Source of the DNA: Corythoichthys intestinalis | Taxonomy: Eukaryota; Chordata; Actinopteri; Syngnathiformes; Syngnathidae | Reading direction: 5' to 3' | NCBI RefSeq assembly: GCF_030265065.1 | Contig: NC_080398.1 | Coordinates: forward strand, 930,001 to 994,000 | DNA length: 64,000 nt | Shown: in pieces, positions 10,886 through 23,700 of the stretch | Layout of the letters: every line of letters starts with the position of its first letter | Numbering within the stretch: the stretch's first letter is position 1 | The notes under the pieces: generated by a model | Told to the model about the DNA's origin: nothing | Databases searched by the model: none | The model's input: only the letters and a program-made list of their open reading frames with translations | Made by a program: the position numbers and the translations under genes

Positions 10886-13800
10886 GTTTTGTGAGCTACC
10901 CGAAGGTTTCCACTACTATTCGTCCCTCAATACTGCCTAAGAATGCATATTACAACATCTTCAGTCAATTTTCTACACCGTGTTTAAACATGTAAAGGAG
11001 TAGTACATACATTTGATTTTTTTTTTTTTTAGAACATTTACGTAAAAGAAGTTCCCACACCCATGAAAGGTATGAAACATATCATGTTTATGTAACCCCT
11101 GTAGAGTCTACAGGAATTTTTCCAATTGGGCACGTGCGCTTAGGTTCGTCTCTTGAAGGAAAATTTTGGTGTAACAAGAAGAATTTCGAACACAATAAAT
11201 AACTGGAGCCACGAAAGGGTTAAAATTCAAAATTATAATTAAAAGAGAAAACTATGTACAAATATTTACAATATATTCACAATGACTGCCTATTAGAGCC
11301 GGCTCTCTAATATACAACAGTTCAGATTGGTGCCAGAAAAATAATAAATTAAAGTGTCCCTTCAAAATAAGTGAAGAGTGTCTCAATTTGTATGAAAATA
11401 AAAGTGCACTGTTCAGTTTTTTATCCTATCCACTGCAGAAGCAGTTCGCAATCCTACCACACTGGAGAGGTAGGAAGTGAAGATTGTGCTCCTTGGGAAA
11501 AGGAAGCAGCCAGGTCCGTCAATCAAGGGTTAGCTCGCCATCCCCCTCTTCAGGGAGAATCCAGAATCCAAATCCAATTTAATTCAAGGTCCTCAAAAAA
11601 CCTAGCCTGTATAAAACAAGGCTATTAAAATCTAATTCTTTTTCTAATTCCCAGCCAATGTTATTTTTAACATTAACTGCAGTTCAACTCAATTTGATAA
11701 TTGGGTTGAGTCTGTTCTCATTTAAACAAATACAGAAATCACATTAAACATTGAAAAGAAAAATAAATGTTGCCATTGTTAGCAATTTAGTATCACAGAC
11801 AATAGGAGTGCATATGGTTCAACTGCTGTGACTACATTATAGCACTTGACTGTAGTTCGCACATTTGAAGTAACTCACCCAGATGCTTTCAAAGAGCTCC
11901 ACAAACTCCAGGCTCAAGGAACTCCGGTTCCACTCCCTTCTCTATTCGTCAACATATAGGATGACAATCATTTTACTGACTTTAGTCAACAATTAGTTGA
12001 CAAATTCTTATTAACGGCCGAACTGGTCAGCTAATGCTAACGTTAGCGCCGATTAGCTCGATAGGCTAAACTTACCAAGGACGAGTAAACTGCACTTTTG
12101 CCTCACGCACACCGTCTCCAACTCAGCCCACGCTGATAAGGAAGTGCTACAAAAGGGTAACTCGCTTTTTGGAGGGATTTTAACCATAAAATATCGAATA
12201 AATTCGTTCAGTGGCTCTCCTATGCAGCACCTCTGCTGGAGCAGCTCACACGCGGTCAATTGGAAAAAAAAGGGGTTGGTCTCATTGCGTTGCTGGTAAT
12301 TTTCCACTGGCCCTGTGCTACAGCAGAGGGGTGGAGACCCGTTTCATCTATAATTCACATTTTGTGAATTAGATCATTTTTTAAACTAAAATAATTGAAA
12401 TGCAAATAAAAAATTAAAAATATTAAATTCCATCAAGTTATTCAATTGAAAATATTTACTCAATTATCCATTGGGTTACATCTAGTTCCGCCGCTAGCTC
12501 GCAGACGTCATAACTTGCGATATGCTTCAGGCGGTGTCAAATGCGGTCACTCGCTACAATGAAACCAGTGCAGGAAATGACGCAAACACAACAGACGCCT
12601 GTATTTAAATGGCCTCTCCCAATCAATTCAAAGTAATGAATGACATAGCTGTTTTAATAGGTCTATAATTGATACGGTTCAAAAGTTTAATCTACTGTTG
12701 TGGTTGTTCTTTCTGAAGAATAAAAGACTTTTGTGGCTAGATGTTTTGTTTTATTTGAGCAATAATGGCAAGAGTTGTTCCTTCACTCTCAATTTGCGCA
12801 AATAATTTAACCCCTCACCCCACGGGTGTGTTTAACACCCAATTCATAGCATTGTAACACATGCAAACGTCCTTGGTGCTCACAGTCAACAACAGGACAT
12901 CCCCCACAAAGTGAAGCAAAATGAGTAAGCTTGGATAGAAAGAGTTTAGAAGCAAGGTATGATCTAAGAATCAAATCTCACGGATGTGTTTGTTTTTTTC
13001 CAGTGTCGTGTTTATGTCGACAAATTTGGTGACGTGGCCTTTTATCGTGTCTGCGCGACCTGCAGGAGGCCCTGACGCTGACCTACTTTCCTTACATAGT
13101 TTGGGACTTGTGATTATCGACTTCGCCCCTCCCCCCCGCTCAGTCAGTGAGCTCTGTTGTTGTTGTGCAACTTTTAAAGTCCATACACTTAGCAGAGGAA
13201 AGCAACTCCCGATTGACGGATGCTTCACTGGGTCACGAGGCATCGATTTGATTGTTGTTTTTTTGACTTTTAAAGTGCAAACCTGCAAAAGGTCAAACCG
13301 TCTGTGACGTACACAATGGCATCATGGGTATAAACGTAGAGTTCCCAACTAAGGGGGCCAAGTTGTTTTGAAGCAATGTTATTGATTGTTAGGCCTTGTT
13401 CAGACTGGCAGCCTAAATCAGATTTTTTACCGGATAGTTCATTTGTAGTCTAAATGCAAAAATCTGATTTTTGCAAGACGGATTGAAACCTGAAGGAATC
13501 TGACCTTTTGGCCAGATCGCTGGAATCACGCCAGCCGAACCGCCGAAACCGCGTGAACGCAATTCCAACAACCCGGCCAAAAGGCCAAACTCCGCGCGTT
13601 CACCTTAGTCTTAACCCATTGTACTGACTCCATTTTAAAAGCTGGAAAAAGGCTTCGAAACACAAGTTGACAATTTATTGCAAGTCAGCAGCAATCATAC
13701 AGCACAAAGAGACCCAGGCGAGCTGGCAAACTGGATCCAAGGTCACCATATACCAAGTCAACAAAAGATTTCTGAAAAAATGACAAAATTTAGTTAAACA

Positions 13801-15481
13801 TTCAGTCTTTTAAAGGCTCTGGTGAGGCAGGCAGTGGTCCGGAAGAAGGGTGTATTTGGGCGTTGTTTAGGATTATTGTCTGTTGTGGATTGGACAGGAG
13901 GATTCGGGCGTCACTGTTGTCAGGGCAGTGAGAGTAAAGGATTTTGAGATCCTCAGCGCAACATGAGTGCTTAGTGTTCACTTCTCTGTCGCGGTTTCCT
14001 CTGTAGATGTTCCTTATGGCAGGACAAGATGTCCCGCCATTTGTTCTGGACTGTCCAGAAGAGCTTATTGCGGAATTTGGTGGTGCAGATGTAGACTTGT
14101 AAATGTCTTGCCTATCACTATCACACTAATACAGCAATTACAAAGTAAACACTACAAACTTTCTTTAAAGGACTATTTACTTACGTTTGATCATGGACGG
14201 ACATGTAAAAAAGTTCTCAGACACATCGTGCCATGTCGTGCCTTGAGACGTCACTCGGTTTGGGTTAGCATATTGGCTAGCTGTCACACCTCTTGGTTTG
14301 TTTATATTCTCCAAAGTCGGGGGGAGGGAAATGACAAAAGCCTGACTAACTACGGTGGTATAAAATATCTTTTGGGAGGTGCGACAGTAATGGTGAAGTG
14401 GACAGTTTTGACAATTATGGAGTAATTTTGCCATGCCGTATTGAATAAATGCATTTTCATTATTTCATATTTCTTTTAGCACAAGACTGTTATTTGTCAT
14501 GACCATACCATTTATTTAGCAACTAGGGAAAATACTTCGATAAAAACAATATCCTGTAAAAATATTGGAGTAGAGAGACTGAAACAATGACATTTTGCGG
14601 CTCTCTTTGTCGCATTTTCCTCCTTCTGAATAATTTCCCCTCAATGGGCTGAATTCTAAATCAGATGAAACGATGACCCTGCTGAAGTCATCCTCCTGTT
14701 GGGGACGCTAGAGCCCTATAATGGTAGATGTGGCTAAATGGCGGATTAAAATACTAATTTCTCGTCATCTGCGCTTTGCCAAATTGTTGTATATAGTCGA
14801 ATTGACTCAAATATGATTCTAATTCGCATAATAATGCTATTTAAGACTTTTTTTATCCTGTCGTACGGACTTTAAGGCAAAACACTACTGCTTTTGTCCA
14901 CCGGCGTCGATAAAATCGACCAAAACTGAAAAGTTACCAAGTGCTGCTTTAACTCAAATTTGCAAGTTAGGCTATATAACGACAAGAATAAGAGTGATGA
15001 TCTTAAAGGTAGTGCCCACATTAACAAATATGGTGCAGCTTTGAATCTGGCTGCTTAGGTGAAAGTTTGCTCTCTCAAAATGCTCCTCTAGTTCAATATT
15101 ATTAAAGTGTGAGTGTGAATGCTTGTCCATATGTGACCCATGATTTTCTGCCAACTAGTCCAGGGTGTAGACCACCTCTCAAGTTAGTTTTTTTTTATCT
15201 TGGGATTTAGGTCATACCCAATTGTTGGCCAAGTACACATATCACTCGTCTATTATCAGTACTTTTTATTGCCTCTAAACTTGCCGCCTGTGTCCTCAGT
15301 TGAAGTCACTAGGACAAAAGGTTGAAAACATGACCACCTCGCGTAAGTTTGTCTTGCAATTGATATTTCACTGACAGTCAACGACAACTTGTCAACATCT
15401 AACTGTGCATTAAGTATGATGAAAATTACCCCAAAAATGTAACCGGCCGAAACAGAAGACCAAAAGCCACTTTATTGTGAT

Positions 15482-16668
15482 CAGTGTTGTCAGGAATGCG
15501 TTAGTTAGTAACACGTTACTGTAATCTGATTACTTTTTTCAGTAACGAGTAATCTAACGCGTTCATTTTTCTACACCAGTAAGCTGATTAAAGTTAGTTT
15601 CCTTAGTGTCTCTGCGTTACTATAGTTTCATTGCCTCATAACGTATGTAGAATGAAGAATATTGTAGTCATATACGAAGAGCATTTTGAATATAAAATGC
15701 TAAAATAAAAGGTTCCAGGTATGTGTTTCCATGACAACCTCTTAGCTATTTCCTGTTTTGGTCTCGCGTCACGTGTTGTGGGACTGAGGCGGGTGGACAT
15801 TCGCGCCGAGTATTGAGACGTTGCGAGGGAATGTTGATCTTGATCTGTGGATATCCATGAATGAAGGTGAGTATTTTTCCTTCATTCTGGAGGGTATCAG
15901 CAAAAGGTTGGACCCCCTACATGCACGGTCGTTTCGTAGCTTTGCCGTAGCAACGACGCGCAGTCATCGCTCCAAGTTGGCAAGCTTTGTTTACATCATA
16001 TGCGTGTTGCACATTCATGCCGTGAGGTGATGTGTTTGTTTAGCATCTGTGGGATGTGTTGTAAGTCTGACTGAGTGTAAAGTGCTTAGTTGCCACCACG
16101 TTTTGTGGCCAAATTGACCGCGTGTGTGTTGAGAGGAGTACTTCCGGGTTGTGCCCGCGCATCCGCGCCCGCCTCCACCTTTGTGTTTATTGCACTGTAC
16201 AATCCACTTGTGTTGCTGATTATTGTGCCGCCAGTTTGCATTGTTTTACATTGGCACTGATATCCTGTTAACCATAACCCGAAATTCAGAAGTTTTGACA
16301 TTAGGCTTAATCTTAGAGTTAGCGGGGCTTAATTGGTCGGTGGAGTTGATTTCAACAAATTCCAAGCAGTTTGTCAGATATTTGTTGGTTTCAGGGCTCC
16401 GGAGTGGCTAAGCTAGCGCAATATGATATTCCCCTTTAAATTCAATCATCGGAAAGTCAATTACATGTGATGACATTTTTCTGTTGTCATGCTTATGTTG
16501 AGGCGGCAAAGGGAGAAAAATGGGTAAAAAGTAACTGATAGATTACTTTTAAAGTAGCTTAGTTACTTTGATATTGAAGTAATCAGTAAAGTAACTAGAT
16601 TACTTTTTTGAGGCGTAATCAGTAATAAGTAATTAAATTACTTTTTCAAGTAATCTGTGACAACACCG
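15482..16668. mobile_element. hAT-C element (CAGTGTTGTCAGG ends)
   Basis: The ends CAGTGTTGTC and GACAACACCG are flanked by exact duplications ATTGTGAT (15474-15481 and 16669-16676). Subterminal GTAACACGTTACTGTAATC and its counterpart form long AT-rich inverted arms. A block near its right part (CAGGGCTCCGGAGTGGCTAAGC) recurs inverted at 43855-43885 inside another element. It is non-coding. Confidence 0.85.
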
Positions 16669-17161
16669 ATTGTGATATCCAACTGATTAAAATTCAGTCT
16701 AACTTGGAATGTAAAAAGTCAATGTTTTGGTCCCATGAGTGGGGGAGGGACGTGTGTTGGTTTCATTTCCAGCTGGTTGCAGTTGTTGTGACTCAAAATG
16801 GAACACAAGCTTCAACAACAAGATGTACTAGTCCCTTATCTATTAAATTGATCAAGGATTTGTGAACAAAGTGTCTTCTTCGATTTAGTCTCAGACGAAG
16901 AATCACCGTTGCATAATGTTTAATCCCTTCCTTATTGTGGCCGCTGGGTAGCGTCACGCTTGTATAATCACATTTAGTTACCTAACAATCTTTCTGAAAG
17001 TGAATTAGCTTAATATGTAGTGGATTTTTGTCGTGCTTTTTATGTTTTTGTCTTCACTTCTCGATGAGGAAACTGCGGAAAGCACAATGGGGAAGACAAA
17101 TCGACCACTGACATCACTCGTCTGGCAACAGCAGTGAATGCGATCGGCTTGCTCGCCTCTG

Positions 17162-17197
17162 ATTGGTTGCAGCCTCTCAAACTCGCAAGGTGATTGG
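17162..17197. promoter_or_regulatory. Paired inverted CCAAT boxes of the pnrc2 promoter
   Basis: Two ATTGG motifs (17162-17166 in CTGATTGGTTG and 17193-17197 in GTGATTGGCCA) lie 31 bp apart, about three helical turns. That is a common NF-Y arrangement. They sit at the start of a CpG-rich interval (about 17,100-18,060) just upstream of the first inferred pnrc2 exon. No TATA box is seen. Confidence 0.55.
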
Positions 17198-17229
17198 CCA
17201 GATGCGTGCTGCGACCAGCTACTTATCAG

Positions 17230-17423
17230 AGCCGAGGGAGACATTTTGTGGCAATTCATACGCAGTCGGAAAAGAAGGCGAAAGGAGACGATAGCTTTTC
17301 CAGGTTGTTTTCCCAAACTAAGGGTGAGCATCTAATTCGGGGAAAATACTACTGAGCGATATCTTGCTTCTCGAAAATAACAAACCGGACGAAAGGCTTC
17401 GACGACCAAGCCTGAAGAAGTCG
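17230..17423 (+). other. pnrc2: pnrc2 5'UTR exon 1 (start approximate)
   Basis: The donor AGTCG/GTAAGAG falls at 17424 in the CpG-rich region just downstream of the CCAAT pair. The transcription start is not visible, so the 5' limit is a guess. An in-frame TGA at 17413-17415 closes the frame of the uORF upstream, so that uORF begins in exon 2. Confidence 0.45.
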
Positions 17424-17743
17424 GTAAGAGAGACTGTTTTTCTTCCTCCTGGTCGCCATTACAACAGGCTGATCTCCATTGTTTTGGTTCTCCGCTAATG
17501 TTCATCGATATTTAACTGAATTGTCAAACTAAACAACTCAACGGCTTCGGTCGATTCATTAACACGTGATTATGTAATTATCTCGGATAACAAGTCGACT
17601 GAACGAGTGGAACTGCGTCATAGAACAAGTTCGAGACGAAATGGCTATTCCGTAAATATATTCATGTTTAATTGCGTTTTATTTTTGTGTTTATTAACAG
17701 GCCCCGCGGCTTCGTGGTGTATCGTGTGCGCCGAGGTGAATTC

Positions 17744-20700
17744 ATGTTCAGCTCGGCTCCGCGAGCAAGCGACGCCCATCGGCACTCGACGACCGCCAGA
17801 CCGGCATACTCGACGAGACAAAGACCGCTCGATACCGGTACAAAGAGACCAGGCGACGACGACATTTTCAACGTCGACTGTTCTCGGAGACGGAGGCTGT
17901 TTGAAGGCGAAAGACAGACGAAAAGGACGAAGAAGAGGGAGCTTTTCCTGGACAACTTGGTGGCAACAAAGAGGTGCGTTCAGGGCCGTGCCTTGAGCTT
18001 GTTTTCGTCCTGTGTCGGTGGGGGGAAGGGCGGCTGGATCTGCTTGCAGTTCCGCACGTAGGCAACTCGCTGCACTTTTCCGTCTACTTCGCGAGGCACA
18101 AACGTTATGCAATTTCTAATTAGTCGCGTTTGAATGAAATACGATCACTGAGGCGACTTATTCTTTAAAACTCGAGATATTTTGGTGGTAAATACTAGAG
18201 GTGGGAATCTTTGGGCACCTAACGATTCGATTACGATTCAGAGACTCTGATTCGATTATTGATGCCCCCTTCCCCCCATTTTTTTTGTTTTTAATGTTTT
18301 GTATATTTGTTCCAAAATTGTTCAAACATCCTCTCAGGCTAAATAAACCAAACTACCATTTTAGTATCAAGTTACCGGTTAAAAACAGTAAATAAAATAC
18401 TCAAGTCCCCGTTCTGTATCAGCAGCGTTAAACTACATTCAATTAATTTAATGTTGTTCAACCGTTAAAGTTGTTAAAATTGTGCCCGTTATTCCATAAT
18501 TTCCCTCATGTCTACTTTCGACACGTGAAAGTTTTAAAACTTTCATCATTTAAAGATAGATTCAAGTCAAGATTTTGCCGATTTAGGGGTATTTTAGATA
18601 AAAAGTAATTAGGTTCTCTACAACAGAGCCTTCTAGAGAAGTCTACTGCTTTAAGATGGCGCCTGTTTACTAGCGCGGGAAAGTCTGTCATTTCACATAG
18701 GGGTGCAACGGTTCAGTTAGCCCACGGTTCGGTTTGAACCTCGGTTTTGGGATCACTGGTTCGGTTTGCGTTTTGCTTTTTTTTAAAATTTTATTTTTTT
18801 TTTATAACTGCCTTTATTTTGCTTTTTAAGAAAATGAAATAAACACTTAAAATGTAAACATTTTCGACTGTTAAAGTGCCTCTTAGCTCTTTGGCTAGTG
18901 TAGTGACTGACTACTGAAATGCACAGTAGTAAAAAAGTTAATTGGCAAAGTGACTGGTGATACCTTTCATGTTTTTTTTTTTTTTCTTCCTCCTTTCATT
19001 AAAAAAAAAACAAACAAACCCAAAAACATAGTAACCTTTGCTATGTTTGGAGGTCATTTAATGTTGTGAATCAACCGTTAAAGTTGATAAAATTGCTCCT
19101 GTTTTTGCATTCGTTCCCTTCTGTCTACTTTTGACATGTGAAAATTTAAAGTTTCATCCTTTAAAAATACTCAAGTCAAGATTTTGCCGATTTAGGAGAA
19201 TTTTAGATAAAAAGTTGCTTAGGTTTGCTCGTAAGGTTTACTACAACAGAGCCTTTCTGAGAAGTTTACTGCTCTAAAATGGCGGCTGTTTACTAACGCT
19301 ACCGAGTCTGTCATTTCGCATGTAGTTCTATATGCATGTGATATCTAGGCGTAGATTGTATGCTGTCTGCTAAGTCAGGAAATATTGGAGCCACCTGGCC
19401 TAGCATCGCGTTTGCTACAGTGTCTCGACAAACACTCTTCCCTCTCCGTGTCTCTTTTCTCTTTCTTTTCTCGCGTCATTCAACCAACGTTGATTCTCGG
19501 TCCGTTCCTCATTGCATCCTGAAGACCGCGCTGACTGCGTTTTATTTCCGCTTTACCTGGTATAATTCAATAATCAGAATTTGGATGTTTGTGAATCGTT
19601 CTCGAATCTTCCACAGCCGAATCTCGAATAATCTTAAGAATCAGAAATTTTGCACGCGTCTAGTAAATACTAGAGGTGGGAATCTTAGGGCACCTAACGA
19701 ATCGATTACGATTCAGCGGCAACGATTCGATTATAAATCGATTATTGATGACTCCCACAAACCCCCGAAGCTATTAGCTGCTTTCAATGTTTCATACAGT
19801 AGTTACAAAAATTGTACAAAAAGCCTCTCGGGCTTAAATAAACGACTATTTCAGTATCAAGTTAACAGTTCAAAACAGTAAATAAAGTACTGCAGTCCCC
19901 ATTCTGTATCAGCAGCTTTACACTACATTCAATTAATGTTGTGAATCAACCGTTAAAAGTTGTTAAAATTGCTCCCGTTATTCCATAATTTCCCTTCTGT
20001 CTACTTTAGACATGTGAACGTTCTAAAACTGTTTTAAAGATAGATTCAAGTCAAGATTTTGCCGATTTAGGAGTATTTTAGATAAAAAGTTAATTAGGTT
20101 CGCTACAACAGAGCCTTCTAGAGAAGTCTGATGCTTTAAGATGGCAGCTGTTTACTAACATTGGCAAGTCTGTCATCTCGCATCTAGTTTTATATACATA
20201 TGATATCTATTACCTACCGTAGCATGATGTGGACTAGGGATGTCCCGATCCAGGTTTTTGCACTTCTGATCCGATACGGATATTGTTTTGCACTTCCGAT
20301 CCGATACAGATACTGACCAATACCGGCCTATCTGAGCATGTGTTAAAGTTTAAAGTCATTTAGCCTCCTTACTTAGTTGTCAGACACATGTTGAAAAAGG
20401 TTTTAGTACTCTTGATAACAACTAGCCAGCTGAATTAGGTGAGTTTGAATAACACACAACGGTTGGTAACAAGAAACTGACCTGTTTATTCAGTGACAAA
20501 CACAAAACATTATAAATAACAAACAGAAATGGCATAGTCAGTCAGTAAAACGTGCAAATTATATTGTAAACTGTCTTAAAAAAGCAAAACACACCAACAA
20601 CCTCAGTGGAAAATCCCACAAACCCCCTAAGCTATTAGATGCTTTTAATGTTTAGTGCATTACCATATTTTTCGGACTATAAGTTGCGTTTTTTTTTCAT

Positions 20701-23700
20701 ATTTTGGCTGGGGGTGCGACTTATACTCAGGAGCGACTTATGTGTGGAATTATTAACACATTATGATATAATTTCAGATGTTATTTTGGTGTTTTGCAGT
20801 GACACTGATGGTTTTGTAAAGTTGTTAGCATGTTCTTATGCTATAGTTATCTGAATAACTCTTTATAGCTATGGCCACGTTCGCGTTCTGCCTTTGGCAG
20901 TGTATGTTCAATTGTATTATTGACTTTTTTATCTTGAAATGGATGCATTTAGTTTGTGGCGCTTTCACGCCCACGTGAGGGCGCACTCGCACTTGTTTAC
21001 GTGAAGAAGAGTGCTCACACGCCAGAAGAAGACGGACAGCTACGTAGCTCTGAGTGAGTGAGTGGGCGAGTTAGCGAGAGAGAATAGACGGCTGCGAACC
21101 TACTTTCATTGTTTATGCTTTTAAATAATCTCTACAGAGGCAAGGCCTGTGTGTATCATCTTTTCTGTTGTTGTTGTGTGTTTTCCACCCGCGATCAGAC
21201 ACTTAGAGCCAGTTGTGTGGTTGTATGAACGATGTGCTAATGATAGCGAACGCATGCTAACCTGTTACTTATTACTAATAGTACCTAATTATCATTTATT
21301 TACGTTTATGCGAACCTGTTTTCTATCGAGGACCAAATTGATTCAACAAATTATACGGACGTCCAGCTTTGTCTTTTGGGAGTTCGCTGTATAGCCAGGA
21401 CCGAGCCGTAGCGTAGGACAGTATATTCACATTTCGTTGTTCATGCACTGTACACTGTACATTTATTTAGCATGTTGTTCTTTATTGTATTTTTATATTA
21501 AATTGCCTTTCAAGATGACATGTCTGTTCTATGTGTTGGATTTTATCCAGTAAATTTCCCCCAAAAATTCGACTTATACTCCGGTGCGACTTGTATGTTT
21601 TTTTTCTCTTCGTTTGGCATTTTATGGCTGGATCGACTTATACTCAGGAGTGACTTGTAGTCCGAAAAATACGGTAGTTATAAAAATTGTATAAAAAGCC
21701 TCTCAGGTTTAAATAAACGACTATTTCAGTATGAAATTAACATTTTAGAACAGTCCATAAAATCCTCAAATCCTCAAGTCCCCATTCTGTATCGGCAACT
21801 TTTAATTCATTTAATTTTGCGAATCAACTGTTAAAGTTGTTAAAATTGCTCCCATTATTCCATAATTTCCCTTCTGTCTACTTCCGACATGTGAAAGTTT
21901 AAAAACTGTTTTGAAGATAGATTCAAGTCATGATTTTGCCGATTTTAGGCGTATTTTAGATAAAAGTTAATTAGGTTCGCTTGGAAGGTTCACAACAGCC
22001 TACTAGGGAAGTCTCCTGCTTTAAGATGGCGTCTGTTTACTAACGCAACTAGTTTTCAATACTTCAATGTTGCTAACGCAGTCGAGTCTGTTGTTGTGCA
22101 TCTAGTTCTATATACATATGATATCTATTATCTCCAGTAAAACAACGTTGACGTAGTTTGTAGCGGCTGTCAGCAGCAGTCAGGTATTTTTGTGTTTTTT
22201 TTATCCAGCGGCATGTGTTGAGCTAAAGCCGTGAGTTGAGCATTGGCATTACCCGGGTCTACCGCGCTGTGTATTAATTCCGCTTTACTTGAAATTTTTC
22301 AATAATTGGAATTCGGATGTTTGTGAATCGTTCTCGAATCTTCCACGGCCGAATCGCTCAAGGATGTAATGACGGCTGGGCATGTTGTACCGTGGTTCTA
22401 AGTGTTGGATGGTGCGTCTTTACTCACGAGAGATAATGGCTCGTCATCCAGAATGAATTCTTCGGCAATGACTCTTGTTATTCCCTGGGCTTTGGGACTG
22501 TCAATTGCCAGTTTGTCACGCATAGCAAAAGTTTCTGCCAGTGTTAGTTGCGTAGGACCTTTCTTTTTGTCTTCGGTCTTCTTAACATACTCCTCATTTT
22601 GTTTGTGGTGGTATTTCGCTAAATGCTTGATTAGGTTGGTTGTACTAAAACTTCTTACAACTTTACCACCACACTTGACTTTATTGTGGCATATGTTGCA
22701 CTCTGCCTCTTCCTCTTTGTCGTCCTTTAAGGTGAAATGATCCCACACAGCTGACATTTTTACCGATAAATTGAGCGATGGTAATGTAAATGTAGTGTGT
22801 TGAATGTGTACCGTAAAATGCGGACCGGATTTTAGGGAAACCGAAGCAAAAACTGGAATGGATTATGTAAATCGGTGTGCTTGAAAACACGGACCGGACT
22901 TTAAAAAAAAAAAAAAAAAACTGGATCAGAATTTTTCCCTGTTGGCCGATCCGATACCGATGCACATTTTTTTTTACCATATCGGCGTCCGATCCGATCC
23001 AAATATCGGATCGGGACATCTCTAATGTGGACGGAGTTTCTAGCGGCTGACGGCAGCAGTCAGGTATTGTTTTTTTTATCTAGCGGCATGAGTTGAGCCA
23101 GAGCTGTGAGTTGAGCATTGTCATTACCCGGGTAATGGCAAGCATGATGTTTACTCTCGGAACGCAATGAGGAACGGACCGCATTCCGTCACGACCGCGC
23201 TGACTTGTTTTCGTTCTGCTTATTGACATATTTCAATAATCGGAATTTGGATGTTTGTGAATCGTTCTCGTATCTTTTCCCGCCGGGAAAAATAAATCAA
23301 AAAATTGTTAGCCAATTTATTTATTTATTTATTTATTTTCTGTACTTGGAACCTTATTTTTATTTTATTTTTTTTATATCATTTGATGCTAAGCTCTGGT
23401 ATTTCATTTTATTTGTAAATACAATTTTGCATAGTTTGAAGAAACACTCAGGTATTTTATTTTAATGCTCTTTTGAAAGTGCTATCAGAGCTGAGCCTCA
23501 AACGGATAATAAATAAATGAGGATCTAAGTACAACAAAGGAACAATTGGCTAACTTGTATAGCAAAAGTCCGCAAGCGTAATTGCTATAAAATGCCAACT
23601 TTTTTTTTTTTGTTTTTTTTTTGTACATTGCTCTTAACATATGGTTCAAACACATATTCCCTCAAACAGCTAAATATACGTCTAAATTAAAAAAAAAAAA

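Larger units (their letters stand above)
8507..15481. other. Gene-poor stretch, mostly unassigned
   Basis: I find no host exon that I can defend. Recognisable pieces are the transposon ORF start at 9468, the reversed hAT fragment at 10690-10885, and a block at about 14220-14900 that is also present inside the element at 43382-46480 (about 45080-45720). Both strands of 12971-13307 are open for about 105 codons, but neither resembles a known protein. Confidence 0.4.
20235..23024 (-). mobile_element. hAT-F element copy 1 (TAGGGATGTCCCGATC ends) with BED finger ORF
   Basis: The ends TAGGGATGTCCCGATC and GATCGGGACATCTCTA are flanked by exact duplications ATGTGGAC (20227-20234 and 23025-23032). 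It encodes a BED zinc finger on the minus strand (22398-22757). Much of its middle (about 21676-22350) is T1-like sequence, and a pogo-like element sits at 20663-21674. Confidence 0.85.
19671..23285 (+). mobile_element. hAT-T1 element copy 2, interrupted and right-truncated
   Basis: It starts TAGAGGTGGGAATC directly after the second GTAAATAC of copy 1, so the two T1 copies share one duplication. The body resumes after the hAT-F insertion (20235-23024) and continues to about 23285 (GAATCGTTCTCGTATC), where it stops short of the usual TTTGCACxxxTCTA end. Confidence 0.7.

Noticed and set aside
12971-13307. Overlapping 105-codon ORFs on both strands
   Set aside because: Neither resembles a known protein, and mirrored open frames suggest composition rather than coding.
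17645-18112. Long minus-strand ORFs over pnrc2 exon 2
   Set aside because: The region is GC-rich with few stops in any frame; there are no splice or family signals on that strand.
18196-23285. Paired T1 copies read as long terminal repeats of a retroelement
   Set aside because: The ends are inverted hAT-type termini with 8-bp duplications, and no retroelement coding sequence lies between them.
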